Below the pieces are notes generated by a model, which worked only from the letters and a program-made list of their open reading frames with translations, was not told where the DNA came from and made no database searches. DNA of 35,417 nt from an uncultured Burkholderiales bacterium. Lineage in GTDB: Bacteria > Pseudomonadota > Gammaproteobacteria > Burkholderiales > Burkholderiaceae_C. Shown in pieces: positions 15,774 to 23,144 of this stretch (position 1 is the first letter of the stretch; every line of letters starts with the position of its first letter). A program made the position numbers and the translations under genes. Where the stretch lies: contig CALMQI010000439.1 in assembly GCA_937871935.1 (NCBI GenBank), positions 1-35,417 of the forward strand. The letters are read 5' to 3'.

Positions 15774-16649
15774 ATGTCCATCGAACGACAAGCCAATGCA
15801 GCGGTGCTGTTCGCCGACATCACCGGCAGCTCGCGACTGTTCGTCGAGCGCGGCGACGAGCAGGCCCGGCAGCTGGTCGCGGCCACGCTGGCCGAGTGGT
15901 CGCGCCTGGTCGGGGTTCACGCAGGCCATGTGGTCCAGCTGCGCGGGGACGGCATGCTGTGCACGTTTGCGACCGTCGATGCCGCACTCACCACGGCCGT
16001 CGCACTGCGCGAGCTGCCCTACCAGCCGCCGCTGGCGATGCACGCCGGCATCCATGCCGGGCCCGTGCAGCAGGAGGCCGACCAGCTCTACGGCGACGTG
16101 GTGAACATCGCCTCGCGCATGGCCGACATCGCCAAGCGCTTCGAGATCGTGCTCACGCAGTCCGCCAGCGAGCAGCTGTCGAACGCGCCCCGCTGGCAGC
16201 TGCGGCTGATCCGCAAGGTGCCGGTCAAGGGCCAGGCCGCGCCGATGAACATCGCCCTGCTGCCGTTCGACGAGGAGCACGGCACCGAGTACCGGCCGCC
16301 GGACCAGACCAAGACCGTGCATACGCGGCTCGAGCTGTGCTACGGGGCCACCGTCTTCGTCGTCGATGGCAGCGCCACCAGCTGCCTGATCGGGCGCGAC
16401 CCGGCCTGCGCGATCAAGGTGGAGCATCCGCTCGTGTCGCGGCGACACGCATCGGTGGAGCGGGTGTCGGGCAAGTACTTCCTGCACGACCACAGCACCA
16501 ACGGCACCTACGTCGAAGACGACGGCGGTGCCGGTCCCGTGCTGGTGCAACGCGAGGTCGTCCAGCTCAAGGGTCGCGGCGTGATCTCCCTCGGCGCGGA
16601 CCCGACGCGCAACGCCGACCACCTGATCCGCTTTGCGATCGGCATCTGA
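15774..16649 (+). CDS. Class III nucleotidyl cyclase fused to an FHA domain
   Basis: A 291-residue two-domain protein. Residues 8-165 form a class III cyclase domain. LFADITGSSRLF (D15) and LRGDGMLCTF (D59) supply the two metal-binding aspartates, and YGDVVNIASRM has the transition-state N111 and R115, so it should be active. The positions that read the base in adenylyl cyclases (Lys and Asp) appear to be Gln55 and Gln104, so the nucleotide made cannot be assumed to be cAMP. Residues 184-280 are a full FHA domain: LIGRDP, SRRHAS, DHSTNGTYV, able to bind phosphothreonine. It precedes the PycTM-like gene by 7 nt and is divergent from a CNB gene. FHA suggests control by a Ser/Thr kinase, none of which is in the window. 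Confidence 0.9.
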   Translation: MSIERQANAAVLFADITGSSRLFVERGDEQARQLVAATLAEWSRLVGVHAGHVVQLRGDGMLCTFATVDAALTTAVALRELPYQPPLAMHAGIHAGPVQQEADQLYGDVVNIASRMADIAKRFEIVLTQSASEQLSNAPRWQLRLIRKVPVKGQAAPMNIALLPFDEEHGTEYRPPDQTKTVHTRLELCYGATVFVVDGSATSCLIGRDPACAIKVEHPLVSRRHASVERVSGKYFLHDHSTNGTYVEDDGGAGPVLVQREVVQLKGRGVISLGADPTRNADHLIRFAIGI

Positions 16650-16656
16650 GCCCCGC

Positions 16657-17217
16657 ATGTCGAGCAGCCAGCCGCCCGCGCCCGACCCTGCCGGCGTCGG
16701 GCCGCTACCGCTCAGCGCCGACCAGTTGTTGCGCTCGCTGGAGACCACGCTGGCCCGGCTGGTCGCCACCGGCAAGATCGCCGACTCGCGCAGCGGCCTG
16801 GTCATCTCGTCGAACATCGGCATGCTGGGTGCACTGGTCGCATCGTTCCCGGGCGCCAACCTGCCGGCCGTGGGCTCGTGGTTGTGGCTGACGGCCGGGT
16901 CGACCGCGGCGGCCTGTCTGGCCAGCACGACGATGGCAGCGCTGGCGGCGTTTCCGAGGCCCGGCCGGCACAACGGCTCGCTGGTCTTCTTCGGCAGCAT
17001 CGCCGAGATGGAGCACGACGCCTACTTCGAACGCCTGCGCACCGTGCCTCAAACTGACTTCGCACGCGACCTGGCCGACCAGTGCCTTCGCGTCGCCACG
17101 CTGGTGGCCTTCAAGTTCCGCTGGGTGCGGCGCGCCATGGCGACGATGATCGCCGCGGCGCTGCCGTGGCTGGTCTGCCTGGGCTGGCTCGGCCACCTGC
17201 GGCTGCCGCCGCCTTGA
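16657..17217 (+). CDS. Pycsar effector-like membrane protein (PycTM/DUF5706-type)
   Basis: A 186-residue protein with a proline-rich cytoplasmic start, two membrane helices (about 47-64 and 74-97), an amphipathic middle and a third helix (about 161-179). The middle block SLVFFGSIAEMEHDAYFERL, then FARDLADQCLRVATLVAFKF, matches my memory of the DUF5706/PycTM family: FFG-x-I after the helical pair, then a D-L-x-x-Q helix and a K/R-rich helix before the last membrane segment. In Pycsar systems such proteins respond to cCMP or cUMP by damaging the inner membrane after phage infection. It starts 7 nt after the cyclase-FHA stop with no own Shine-Dalgarno, so it is translationally coupled. Family call is by eye. 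Confidence 0.75.
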   Translation: MSSSQPPAPDPAGVGPLPLSADQLLRSLETTLARLVATGKIADSRSGLVISSNIGMLGALVASFPGANLPAVGSWLWLTAGSTAAACLASTTMAALAAFPRPGRHNGSLVFFGSIAEMEHDAYFERLRTVPQTDFARDLADQCLRVATLVAFKFRWVRRAMATMIAAALPWLVCLGWLGHLRLPPP

Positions 17218-17288
17218 CGTCACCGCACCAGGGCCAGCCGGTCCGCCGGCTGGCCCAGAATGCGCAGCCACCGGTTCTCAGCCGCACG

Positions 17289-18425
17289 ATGCCCAGACAC
17301 ACTGCTGATTCGCTCATCGGGTCCACGACGATCGTGGCCGCCACCCTGCTCGCCGGTTGCGCGTTGCCCGGGCGCATGGCCGAGCCGCAGGGCCTGGGCC
17401 CGACCGAGGCGCGCGAGGCCATCCTGCGCGCGCTGCCGCCTAACACCGACGACCGCACCGGTTGGGCGGCCGACATCCATGCCGCGCTCGCCACGCTGGA
17501 GCTGCCGTCGACGCCGGACAACCTGTGCGCGGTGCTTGCCGTCACCGAGCAGGAGTCGAGCTTTCGCGCCGACCCCGCGGTGCCCGGGCTGCCGGGCATT
17601 GCCTGGAAGGAGATCGATCGCCGCGCCGACGGCGCCGGCGTGCCCAGGTTCGCCGTGCGTGCCGCGCTCGGCCTGTCGTCACCCGACGGGCGCAGCTATG
17701 CCGATCGCATCGATGCGGTGAAGACCGAGCGCCAGCTGAGCGAGATCTTCGACGACTTCATCGGCATGGTGCCGCTGGGCAAGACCTTCTTCGCCAACCG
17801 CAACCCGGTGCGCACCGGTGGGCCGATGCAGGTGAGCATCGCGTTCGCCGAAGCCCATGTACAGGCGCGGCGCTACCCCTATCCGATGCGCGACTCGGTG
17901 CGCCGCGAGGTCTTCACGCGCCACGGCGGCCTGTACTTCGGCAGCGCGCACCTGCTGGCCTACGACGCGCCCTACGACAAACCGATCTACCGCTTCGCCG
18001 ACTTCAACGCCGGCCGCTACGCCAGCCGCAACGCGGCCTTCCAGAGCGCCCTCGCCCTCGCCTCGGGTCTGACCGTGACACCCGACGGCGACCTGCTGCC
18101 GCACGCCGTCGATGCCCCGGCCGGCGAGACCGAGCGCGCGGTGCGCACGCTGGCCGGCCGCCTGGGCAGGCTGGGTGACGCCGCGATCCGCCGCGATCTC
18201 GAGCAAGGCGAGCACGCTGCCTTCGAGAAGACGGTGCTCTACGAGCGTGTGTTCGCCTACGCCGAGCGGCTCGACAAGCGCACGTTGCCGCGCGCCGTGG
18301 TGCCGCGCATCGATCTGCACAGCCCCAAGTTCACGCGCAAGCTCACCACCGAGTGGTTCGCCCAGCGCGTCGACGAGCGGCACCGGCGCTGCCTGGCGCG
18401 CATCGGCGCGGCGCGCGACGGCTGA
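17289..18425 (+). CDS. DUF1615 family lipoprotein
   Basis: A 378-residue protein with a lipoprotein signal peptide: STTIVAATLLAGC gives a lipobox (L-A-G-C) with the acylated cysteine near residue 24. The mature protein has DUF1615 features: LCAVLAVTEQESSFRADPAV, VPLGKTFFANRNPVRTGGPM, and RREVFTRHGGLYFGSAHLLA. The E-S-S-F region resembles the glutamate block of lysozyme-fold transglycosylases, so a peptidoglycan role is possible but unproven. The ATG at 17289 has no clear Shine-Dalgarno site; the gene follows the PycTM-like gene by 71 bp and could be read through from it, although it is a common housekeeping-type gene. Confidence 0.85.
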   Translation: MPRHTADSLIGSTTIVAATLLAGCALPGRMAEPQGLGPTEAREAILRALPPNTDDRTGWAADIHAALATLELPSTPDNLCAVLAVTEQESSFRADPAVPGLPGIAWKEIDRRADGAGVPRFAVRAALGLSSPDGRSYADRIDAVKTERQLSEIFDDFIGMVPLGKTFFANRNPVRTGGPMQVSIAFAEAHVQARRYPYPMRDSVRREVFTRHGGLYFGSAHLLAYDAPYDKPIYRFADFNAGRYASRNAAFQSALALASGLTVTPDGDLLPHAVDAPAGETERAVRTLAGRLGRLGDAAIRRDLEQGEHAAFEKTVLYERVFAYAERLDKRTLPRAVVPRIDLHSPKFTRKLTTEWFAQRVDERHRRCLARIGAARDG

Positions 18426-18452
18426 CGCGCCGCCGCCGCCGTCGAGATCGCG

Positions 18453-19340
18453 TCAATCGTCGCCGCGACGCACCGCGCGGTAGGTGGCCTCCACCGTCTT
18501 GGCCAGCAGGCGCTGGCCGCTGAGGCTGGGGTGCACGTCGCACTGCGTCTGGTTGGCGGGGTTGCCGTTCAGCAGCGCGGCGAAGCAGGTCTTGCCGCCG
18601 GCCGGCGCGGCCGCCTGCTGGAACGCGGTGAACGCATCGGCCACGACCGCGCTATTGGCGGCGGCGGCACCGGCGAGCGCCTGGTTAAGCGCGACGGTCA
18701 GGCCCGTCTGCGAGGCGTCGCCGTAGTCGAGCGAAAAGTAGTTCACCACCATCAGCACACCCTTGAAGCCAGTGGCGCGGATGTTGCTCAGCGTGGTGTT
18801 CAGGTTCGCGAAGATCATGCCCAGCGTGGCCGGCAGGCCGGCCTGGATGCAGGCGGGGTCGTTCTTGCACGCGGCCAGCAGCCGGAAACCATCGTTGGCG
18901 CCCAGGCTCACCGTGACCAGCTTGGTCTTGCGCTTGTTCGCGCCCAGGTAGGCCAGCGCATAGTCGAACTGCGTCGTCGTGTAGCGCTCGTGCAGCGGGA
19001 AGTTGGCGCGGAACGTGCGGCAGCCGTTGTCGTCGCCGGTGAGCGAGAGGAATCCGCTCGTCGTCTCGCCCGGGCACGAGGCGTTGGCCACGTCGAGGCG
19101 CAGCGCGTCGCCGACGATCTCGGGGTAGCCCAGGAAGTTGCTGGGGTTCAAGTAGGCTGGGCCGTCGGCGGTGATGTAGCCGTACACCACGCTGTCGCCG
19201 AGTGCGAGCATCGAGGAGCCGTGGCGGTCGTTGTCGTGGGCGACGGCGAGTGCAGAGCCGCCGGCGATACACAGCGCCAGCGCCGTGCGGCCGATCTGCC
19301 GCACGGCACGTGACCACGATCCGGCGAAGCTTGAAATCAT
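18453..19340 (-). CDS. Secreted SGNH/GDSL hydrolase
   Basis: A 295-residue exported esterase/lipase of the SGNH fold. A signal peptide (RAVRQIGRTALALCIAGGSALAVA) is followed by block I MLALGDSVVYGY (catalytic Ser), a glycine in block II, SLGANDGFRLL (block III Asn), and CDVHPSLSGQRLLA (catalytic Asp and His). Cysteines at several places (CPGET, CRTF, CKNDPAC, CFAAL, CDVHP) point to disulfides. The substrate is probably an ester of a lipid or polysaccharide acetyl group. ATG 19340 has GGAG 5 nt upstream. Its 290-bp upstream region holds two inverted repeats. Confidence 0.9.
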   Translation of the reverse strand: MISSFAGSWSRAVRQIGRTALALCIAGGSALAVAHDNDRHGSSMLALGDSVVYGYITADGPAYLNPSNFLGYPEIVGDALRLDVANASCPGETTSGFLSLTGDDNGCRTFRANFPLHERYTTTQFDYALAYLGANKRKTKLVTVSLGANDGFRLLAACKNDPACIQAGLPATLGMIFANLNTTLSNIRATGFKGVLMVVNYFSLDYGDASQTGLTVALNQALAGAAAANSAVVADAFTAFQQAAAPAGGKTCFAALLNGNPANQTQCDVHPSLSGQRLLAKTVEATYRAVRRGDD

Positions 19341-19414
19341 GTTGTCTCCAGGTAGTTCGAGTTGGGATGGACGGCGCGCAGGACCACGCGACCGCAGGCT
19401 CGCAACGCTGCTGC

Positions 19415-19430
19415 ATTTCGAAGGAAATGG
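19415..19430. repeat. Short inverted repeat upstream of the SGNH gene
   Basis: CATTTC (19415-19420) and GAAATG (19425-19430) are perfect 6-bp arms with a GAAG loop, 75 bp upstream of the SGNH hydrolase start. It might be a leader hairpin or an operator; nothing else supports either. Confidence 0.35.
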
Positions 19431-19440
19431 CGACGGAGCA

Positions 19441-19470
19441 AACCCTCGTGATGCCGTGTATCCGAGGGTT
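19441..19470. promoter_or_regulatory. Perfect 8-bp inverted repeat (operator or terminator)
   Basis: AACCCTCG (19441-19448) and CGAGGGTT (19463-19470) are separated by 14 nt. The element is about 100 bp upstream of the SGNH hydrolase ATG and downstream of the minus-strand lipoprotein gene. Total span and symmetry suit a dimeric repressor site; it could instead end the lipoprotein transcript, although no T-run follows. Confidence 0.45.
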
Positions 19471-19505
19471 GACCCGAGATGTGCGCCGCAGTGCGGCCGC
19501 TCTGC

Positions 19506-19581
19506 TCAGCGGGCGACCGCCGCCTCGGCCAGGCCCGCCAGCGGGTAACCGAGCCAGACCTGCTGCGCATCGTAGGTTCAT
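19506..19581 (-). pseudogene. Possible frameshifted small ORF with a strong ribosome-binding site
   Basis: An ATG at 19581 is preceded by AGGAG 6 nt upstream, yet its frame gives only low-complexity Arg/Gly-rich sequence. One frame over, directly after the second codon, reads YDAQQVWLGYPLAGLAEAAV followed by AR and a stop at 19506, with GC-rich third positions typical of coding DNA here. A single inserted base (or two lost) would join them into a peptide of about 24 residues. It lies between two minus-strand genes. It could be a decayed gene remnant or coincidence. Confidence 0.3.
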
Positions 19582-19630
19582 GGCGATCTCCTGGACGCTG
19601 GGTCGGATCACGCTCACGCAGCGGTCGTGC

Positions 19631-20653
19631 CTACGGCGGGTCGACCCGGATCTCCAGACCCACGCTGGACACGCCGCCATAGGCCCCGGCACGAACCGTC
19701 ACCGAGGCCACGTGGGTGGACGATGGCGCCACTGCGCGCGTGTCGATATCGATCTCGAACTCGTCGTTGCCGAGCGCACGCACGGCCTTCACCACCGTGG
19801 TGTCGTCGATGGTCGGCGGATCGAGCGCGTCGGTCCAGGTCGGCCGCTGCACGGTGAATCGACGTGTGGTGACCGTGCCCTGCGCCAGCTGCAGCACGAA
19901 GTTCGACGGTTGCACGCTCAGCGGCAGTTCGCCGCCGGGCGGCGCTCGGACCACATAGCGCACATCCACCTCGGCGCGATACAGCACGTTCGCCGAGCCG
20001 GCGACCTCGATCCGCGCGTGGTACTCGCCGGCCGGCAGCTGGCGGGTGTTGACGACGATGCGGTCGCCCTGCAACTCGATGTCGAACGCCTGAAAGTTGT
20101 CGCCGACCGCCAGCACCGGCGTGCCCATCTCCGGCCTGAAGTCCAGCGTCAGCGTCTGGCTGGGCGCCGCATCGCGACCGGTACGCTGCATCAGCGCCGG
20201 CGCCTGGATCTTGATCTGCGGCTTCACCTCGAAGCGGATGCCCACCCGCATCGGGCTGCCGGCCACCTCCGACGAGCAGTTCTGGTCTGCACACGCGTGC
20301 ACGATCAGCTCGCTCGAGTGAATGCCCGCCGGCAGATCGGATGCCATCTTCAGCGTGACGTCCAGCGAGCCGGGGCCGCTCGCCACGTCGGCATCGGCGA
20401 CCAGCCCGTTGCGCTCCTCGAGCGCGATGAACACATTGGTCGCCGGACCGCCATAGGTGAGGCCCACCACCACCGGCAGGTCGTAGGCATAACCTTCGAT
20501 GCCCTGCAGCGACAGCTGGGCAGGCGTGAAGGTCGCGCTGATGGTGGGGGCCGGCTCACCCGCATCACCGCCACCGCCTCCGCAGGAGACCAGCGCCAAC
20601 GCGCCAAGCAGCGCCAACGCACGCCTCACCTGCGACAAGTGCCGCTCAGCCAA
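19631..20653 (-). CDS. Secreted lipoprotein, hypothetical, beta-rich
   Basis: A lipoprotein of about 340 residues. RRALALLGALALVSC then GGGGGDAGEP is a clear lipobox with a poly-glycine tether. The mature part is beta-rich with repeated sandwich-like stretches (SLDVTLKMASDLPAGIHSSE, YHARIEVAGSANVLYRAEVD, THVASVTVRAGAYGG), suggesting several Ig-like or BACON-like domains. No catalytic motif is seen. I chose TTG at 20653, which has GGGGGGA just upstream and gives a normal-length signal peptide; an upstream GTG/ATG frame to 20743 adds an Arg-rich, unlikely extension. Function unknown; surface or periplasmic adhesion or binding is plausible. Confidence 0.75.
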   Translation of the reverse strand: MAERHLSQVRRALALLGALALVSCGGGGGDAGEPAPTISATFTPAQLSLQGIEGYAYDLPVVVGLTYGGPATNVFIALEERNGLVADADVASGPGSLDVTLKMASDLPAGIHSSELIVHACADQNCSSEVAGSPMRVGIRFEVKPQIKIQAPALMQRTGRDAAPSQTLTLDFRPEMGTPVLAVGDNFQAFDIELQGDRIVVNTRQLPAGEYHARIEVAGSANVLYRAEVDVRYVVRAPPGGELPLSVQPSNFVLQLAQGTVTTRRFTVQRPTWTDALDPPTIDDTTVVKAVRALGNDEFEIDIDTRAVAPSSTHVASVTVRAGAYGGVSSVGLEIRVDPP

Positions 20654-20746
20654 TATGTCCCCCCGTGACCGCCTGCTCAGCAGTGTGCCGCCGAGCCATC
20701 GAGCCACTCGATCACGAACACCCCTCATTCGAGGGTCATGCACCCG

Positions 20747-22078
20747 TCAGGCCCCGACGCGAACCACCTCGTCGAGCCGTGTCGTGTAGCGCGGCGATCG
20801 TTGCTCCTGCCGCGCCGCGTGCGCGGGCGCCGGCCGGCGCGCCGGGCGTGCGCCGCTGGCCACCGCCACGGCACCTTGGCCGAAGCGGGTGTTCAACGCG
20901 TCCATCGCCTGCATCAAGCGCGTGCGGTCGCGCCGCTCGGCCGGTTGCGGCGTCAGCTCGCCGAACAGGTCGGGCTGGTCGAGCACCTGCGCGTGGCCTT
21001 GCGGCTGCAGGTCGACCAGCACCACGCCGGCCTTCACGTAGCGGTAGCCGGAGCGGAACATCGCCTCCAGCGCACGTGTGGCCGCGGCGGCGAGCTGTCG
21101 CGTGTCGGCGGTGGGCGGCTTGAGCGGCAGCGTGGCGCTCGGGCTGTGCTGGCGGTCCTGCTGGCGAAACGGGCTCGTCGACAGGAACACCTGCACCGCG
21201 CCGGCCACGCTGCGCTGGGCCCGCAGCTTGTGCGCCACGCGCGCGGCAAAGCCGCTCACCGACTCGGTCAGGCTCGCCAGGCTCATCACCGGCTCGCCGA
21301 AGCTGCGCGAGCACATGATCTGCTGGTTGGCCTCGGGCACCTCGTCGACAGCCTGGCACGGCTCGCCGCGCAGCTCGCGCACCGTACGCTCGAGCACCAC
21401 GTTGAACTGCTGGCGCAGCGCCAGCGGGTCGGCGCGGATCACGTCGAGGACCGTGCGGATGCCGCCCTCGCGCAGCCGTGCGCTCGTCTTGCGGCCGATG
21501 CCCCAGACCTCGCCGACGTCGGTGGCCTGCATCACCGCCTCGAGCTGCGCCGGCGCCAGCTCGGCGAAGTTGCACACCTGCGCCAGCTGCCGCGGGTAGC
21601 TGCCCGGCTTGCGCTCGGCCATCTTGGCCACGTGATTGGCGAGTTTGGCGAGTGTCTTGGTCGTCGCGAAACCCACGCTGGTGGGCAGGCCCGTCCACTG
21701 CAGCACCTGGGCGCGCAGCTCGCGGCCGCGCGGCGCGAGCGGGCCGCGCACGCCGGCGAAGTCGAGGAAGCACTCGTCGATGCTGTAGATCTCCTGCCGC
21801 GGCGCGTAGGCGGCGGCCAGCGTCATCATGCGGTTGGACATGTCGCCATAGAGCTCGAAGTTGGCCGACAGCGCCGTGAGCCCCGCCGTGCGCTGCAGAT
21901 GGCGCACCTGGAACCACGGCTGCGCCATCTGCACGCCGAGCTCCTTGGCCTCGTTGCTGCGCGCCACGCACACGCCGTCGTTGTGCGACAGCACCACCAC
22001 CGGCCGGCCGATCAGCGCGGGGCGGAACACACGCTCGCAGCTCACGTACATGTTGTTCACGTCCACCAGCGCCAGCAC
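20747..22078 (-). CDS. umuC: DNA polymerase V catalytic subunit UmuC
   Basis: A 443-residue Y-family translesion polymerase. LVDVNNMYVSCERVF holds the first metal-binding Asp (D6) and the steric-gate Tyr at residue 11. YSIDECFLDF holds the D-E of the second metal site. The thumb helix-hairpin-helix (GEVWGIGRKTSARLREGGI) and little-finger region are present. DQPDLFGEL is a beta-clamp-binding motif, and the C-terminal part (RFGQGAVAVASG) is the DUF4113 tail. Length is normal for UmuC. It starts with GTG 22078, 28 nt after umuD, with GAGGG upstream; both should be transcribed from the LexA-controlled umuD promoter. It copies past damaged bases during the SOS response, normally with UmuD'2. Confidence 0.95.
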   Translation of the reverse strand: MLALVDVNNMYVSCERVFRPALIGRPVVVLSHNDGVCVARSNEAKELGVQMAQPWFQVRHLQRTAGLTALSANFELYGDMSNRMMTLAAAYAPRQEIYSIDECFLDFAGVRGPLAPRGRELRAQVLQWTGLPTSVGFATTKTLAKLANHVAKMAERKPGSYPRQLAQVCNFAELAPAQLEAVMQATDVGEVWGIGRKTSARLREGGIRTVLDVIRADPLALRQQFNVVLERTVRELRGEPCQAVDEVPEANQQIMCSRSFGEPVMSLASLTESVSGFAARVAHKLRAQRSVAGAVQVFLSTSPFRQQDRQHSPSATLPLKPPTADTRQLAAAATRALEAMFRSGYRYVKAGVVLVDLQPQGHAQVLDQPDLFGELTPQPAERRDRTRLMQAMDALNTRFGQGAVAVASGARPARRPAPAHAARQEQRSPRYTTRLDEVVRVGA

Positions 22079-22106
22079 GGCACGCGCCCTCTTCTCGTCA
22101 AGTCGA

Positions 22107-22547
22107 TCAGACCGGCAGCGACTTGATGGCGTGCGTGACCACGCCCCACACCTGCAGGCCGGCCTCGCCCGCCACCACGATGTCGGGCACCGACGCGTCG
22201 GCGGCGCACAGCCGCGCGGCGGGCGGCGGCTGCACCACCAGCCGGCGACAGACGAAGCCGTCGTCGACGATCGCGATCACCACATGGTCGTGCGACGGAT
22301 GGATCGCACGATCCACCAGCACCAGGTCGCCGTCGTCGATGCCCGCCTCGCGCATCGAGGCACCGGCCACGCGCATGACAAACGTGGCCTGCGCGTGGCG
22401 GATCAGCACGTCGTTGAGGTCGAGCCGACCGAGGCCGCTGTCGTCGACCGGCGAGCCGAAACTGAAGGCCACGCTGGAGCGCGGCTTGCGCGGGGCGCCC
22501 GCCGGCACGGGGCGCAAAAGCTGGGTCGGACCATCATTGCTGGACAT
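22107..22547 (-). CDS. umuD: UmuD-like SOS protein with substituted catalytic lysine
   Basis: A 146-residue S24/LexA-fold protein, the partner of UmuC. RVAGASMREAGIDDGDLVLV has the nucleophile Ser64. The dyad lysine should lie in a strand like FTVKKL; here the strand is IVDDGFVCRRL, so Arg101 occupies the lysine position. The Ser-to-Arg spacing of 37 residues equals the Ser60-Lys97 spacing of E. coli UmuD. The cleavage region is AFSFGSPVDD, keeping the Gly after the scissile bond. Self-processing to UmuD' is therefore doubtful. ATG 22547 overlaps a LexA box and is at the predicted transcription start. umuC follows 28 nt downstream. Confidence 0.9.
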   Translation of the reverse strand: MSSNDGPTQLLRPVPAGAPRKPRSSVAFSFGSPVDDSGLGRLDLNDVLIRHAQATFVMRVAGASMREAGIDDGDLVLVDRAIHPSHDHVVIAIVDDGFVCRRLVVQPPPAARLCAADASVPDIVVAGEAGLQVWGVVTHAIKSLPV

Positions 22548-22555
22548 GCATCCAG
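22540..22555 (-). promoter_or_regulatory. LexA (SOS) box over the umuD start codon
   Basis: CTGGATGCATGTCCAG on the minus strand fits CTG-N10-CAG exactly and is nearly palindromic; the flanking TA on the 5' side extends the match to the E. coli form TACTG-N10-CAG. It covers the end of the -10 box and the ATG (22545-22547), so bound LexA would block initiation directly. Confidence 0.85.
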
Positions 22556-22582
22556 TATAGCCAAGACGCCCGCGCGGCTCAA
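22554..22582 (-). promoter_or_regulatory. umuDC promoter
   Basis: TTGAGC (22582-22577) and TATACT (22559-22554) are separated by exactly 17 bp on the minus strand, matching sigma70 at four and five of six positions. The expected start, about 7 nt after the -10, falls on or beside the A of the umuD ATG at 22547, implying a leaderless transcript. Confidence 0.7.
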
Positions 22583-22643
22583 CATCCGCCCGCCACCTGC
22601 GGCACCTGCTGCGCCTCCTGGCGAGGCGGTGTGGCCGCGGCCG

Positions 22644-23144
22644 CTACCGCACCACGTACTTCACCGGCTTGCCCAGCGCCGTGGCCAGGTGCGCGGCGGC
22701 CAGGTCGGCCTCCACGTCGTTCGTTTCACGGCCGACCCGCAGCGGGCGGCCGGTGAGCAGCTGCACGCTGATCGTCCAGTAGGTGTACTGGTGCTTGTAC
22801 TCGCCCCGGTGCTCCAGCAACTGCACGTGGCTCACATTGGCAAACGGCGTCACCATGCGGTCGCCGCGCATGATGGCGCCGAGCCGTGCGTCGAACACCA
22901 GCGCCCGGCCCCACACGGCCTGGTAGATGCATGTGCCCGCGAACACGACGAAGCCGCTCTTGATGACCCACCAGGCACGGGCCGACAGGCCCATCTCGTC
23001 GGCCACGATGTCACCCCAGCGTGTCGACATGAGCGCCACCGCGGCACACAACACCACGGCGAGCAGGCCATACAGCGCGCGACGCACCTCGATGCAGAGG
23101 TGGCCGTCGTCGTTGGTGGTCAGGTGAATCTCTTGGAGCCGCAT
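22644..23144 (-). CDS. Two-helix membrane protein with PH-like cytoplasmic domain, hypothetical
   Basis: A 166-residue protein. An N-terminal segment (MRLQEIHLTTNDDGHLCIEV) precedes two membrane helices (ALYGLLAVVLCAAVALM and AWWVIKSGFVVFAGTCIYQA). A beta-rich domain follows (ALVFDARLGAIMRGDRMVTP, YTYWTISVQLLTGRPLRVGR), of the kind seen in bacterial PH-like proteins where an enzyme-less sheet caps a membrane anchor. I do not recognise a named family. ATG 23144 has AGG upstream. It is divergent, by 221 bp, from the CNB-patatin gene, so shared regulation is possible. It is on the same strand as umuDC but has a 96-bp gap to umuD's start region, with umuD's own promoter there. Confidence 0.65.
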   Translation of the reverse strand: MRLQEIHLTTNDDGHLCIEVRRALYGLLAVVLCAAVALMSTRWGDIVADEMGLSARAWWVIKSGFVVFAGTCIYQAVWGRALVFDARLGAIMRGDRMVTPFANVSHVQLLEHRGEYKHQYTYWTISVQLLTGRPLRVGRETNDVEADLAAAHLATALGKPVKYVVR

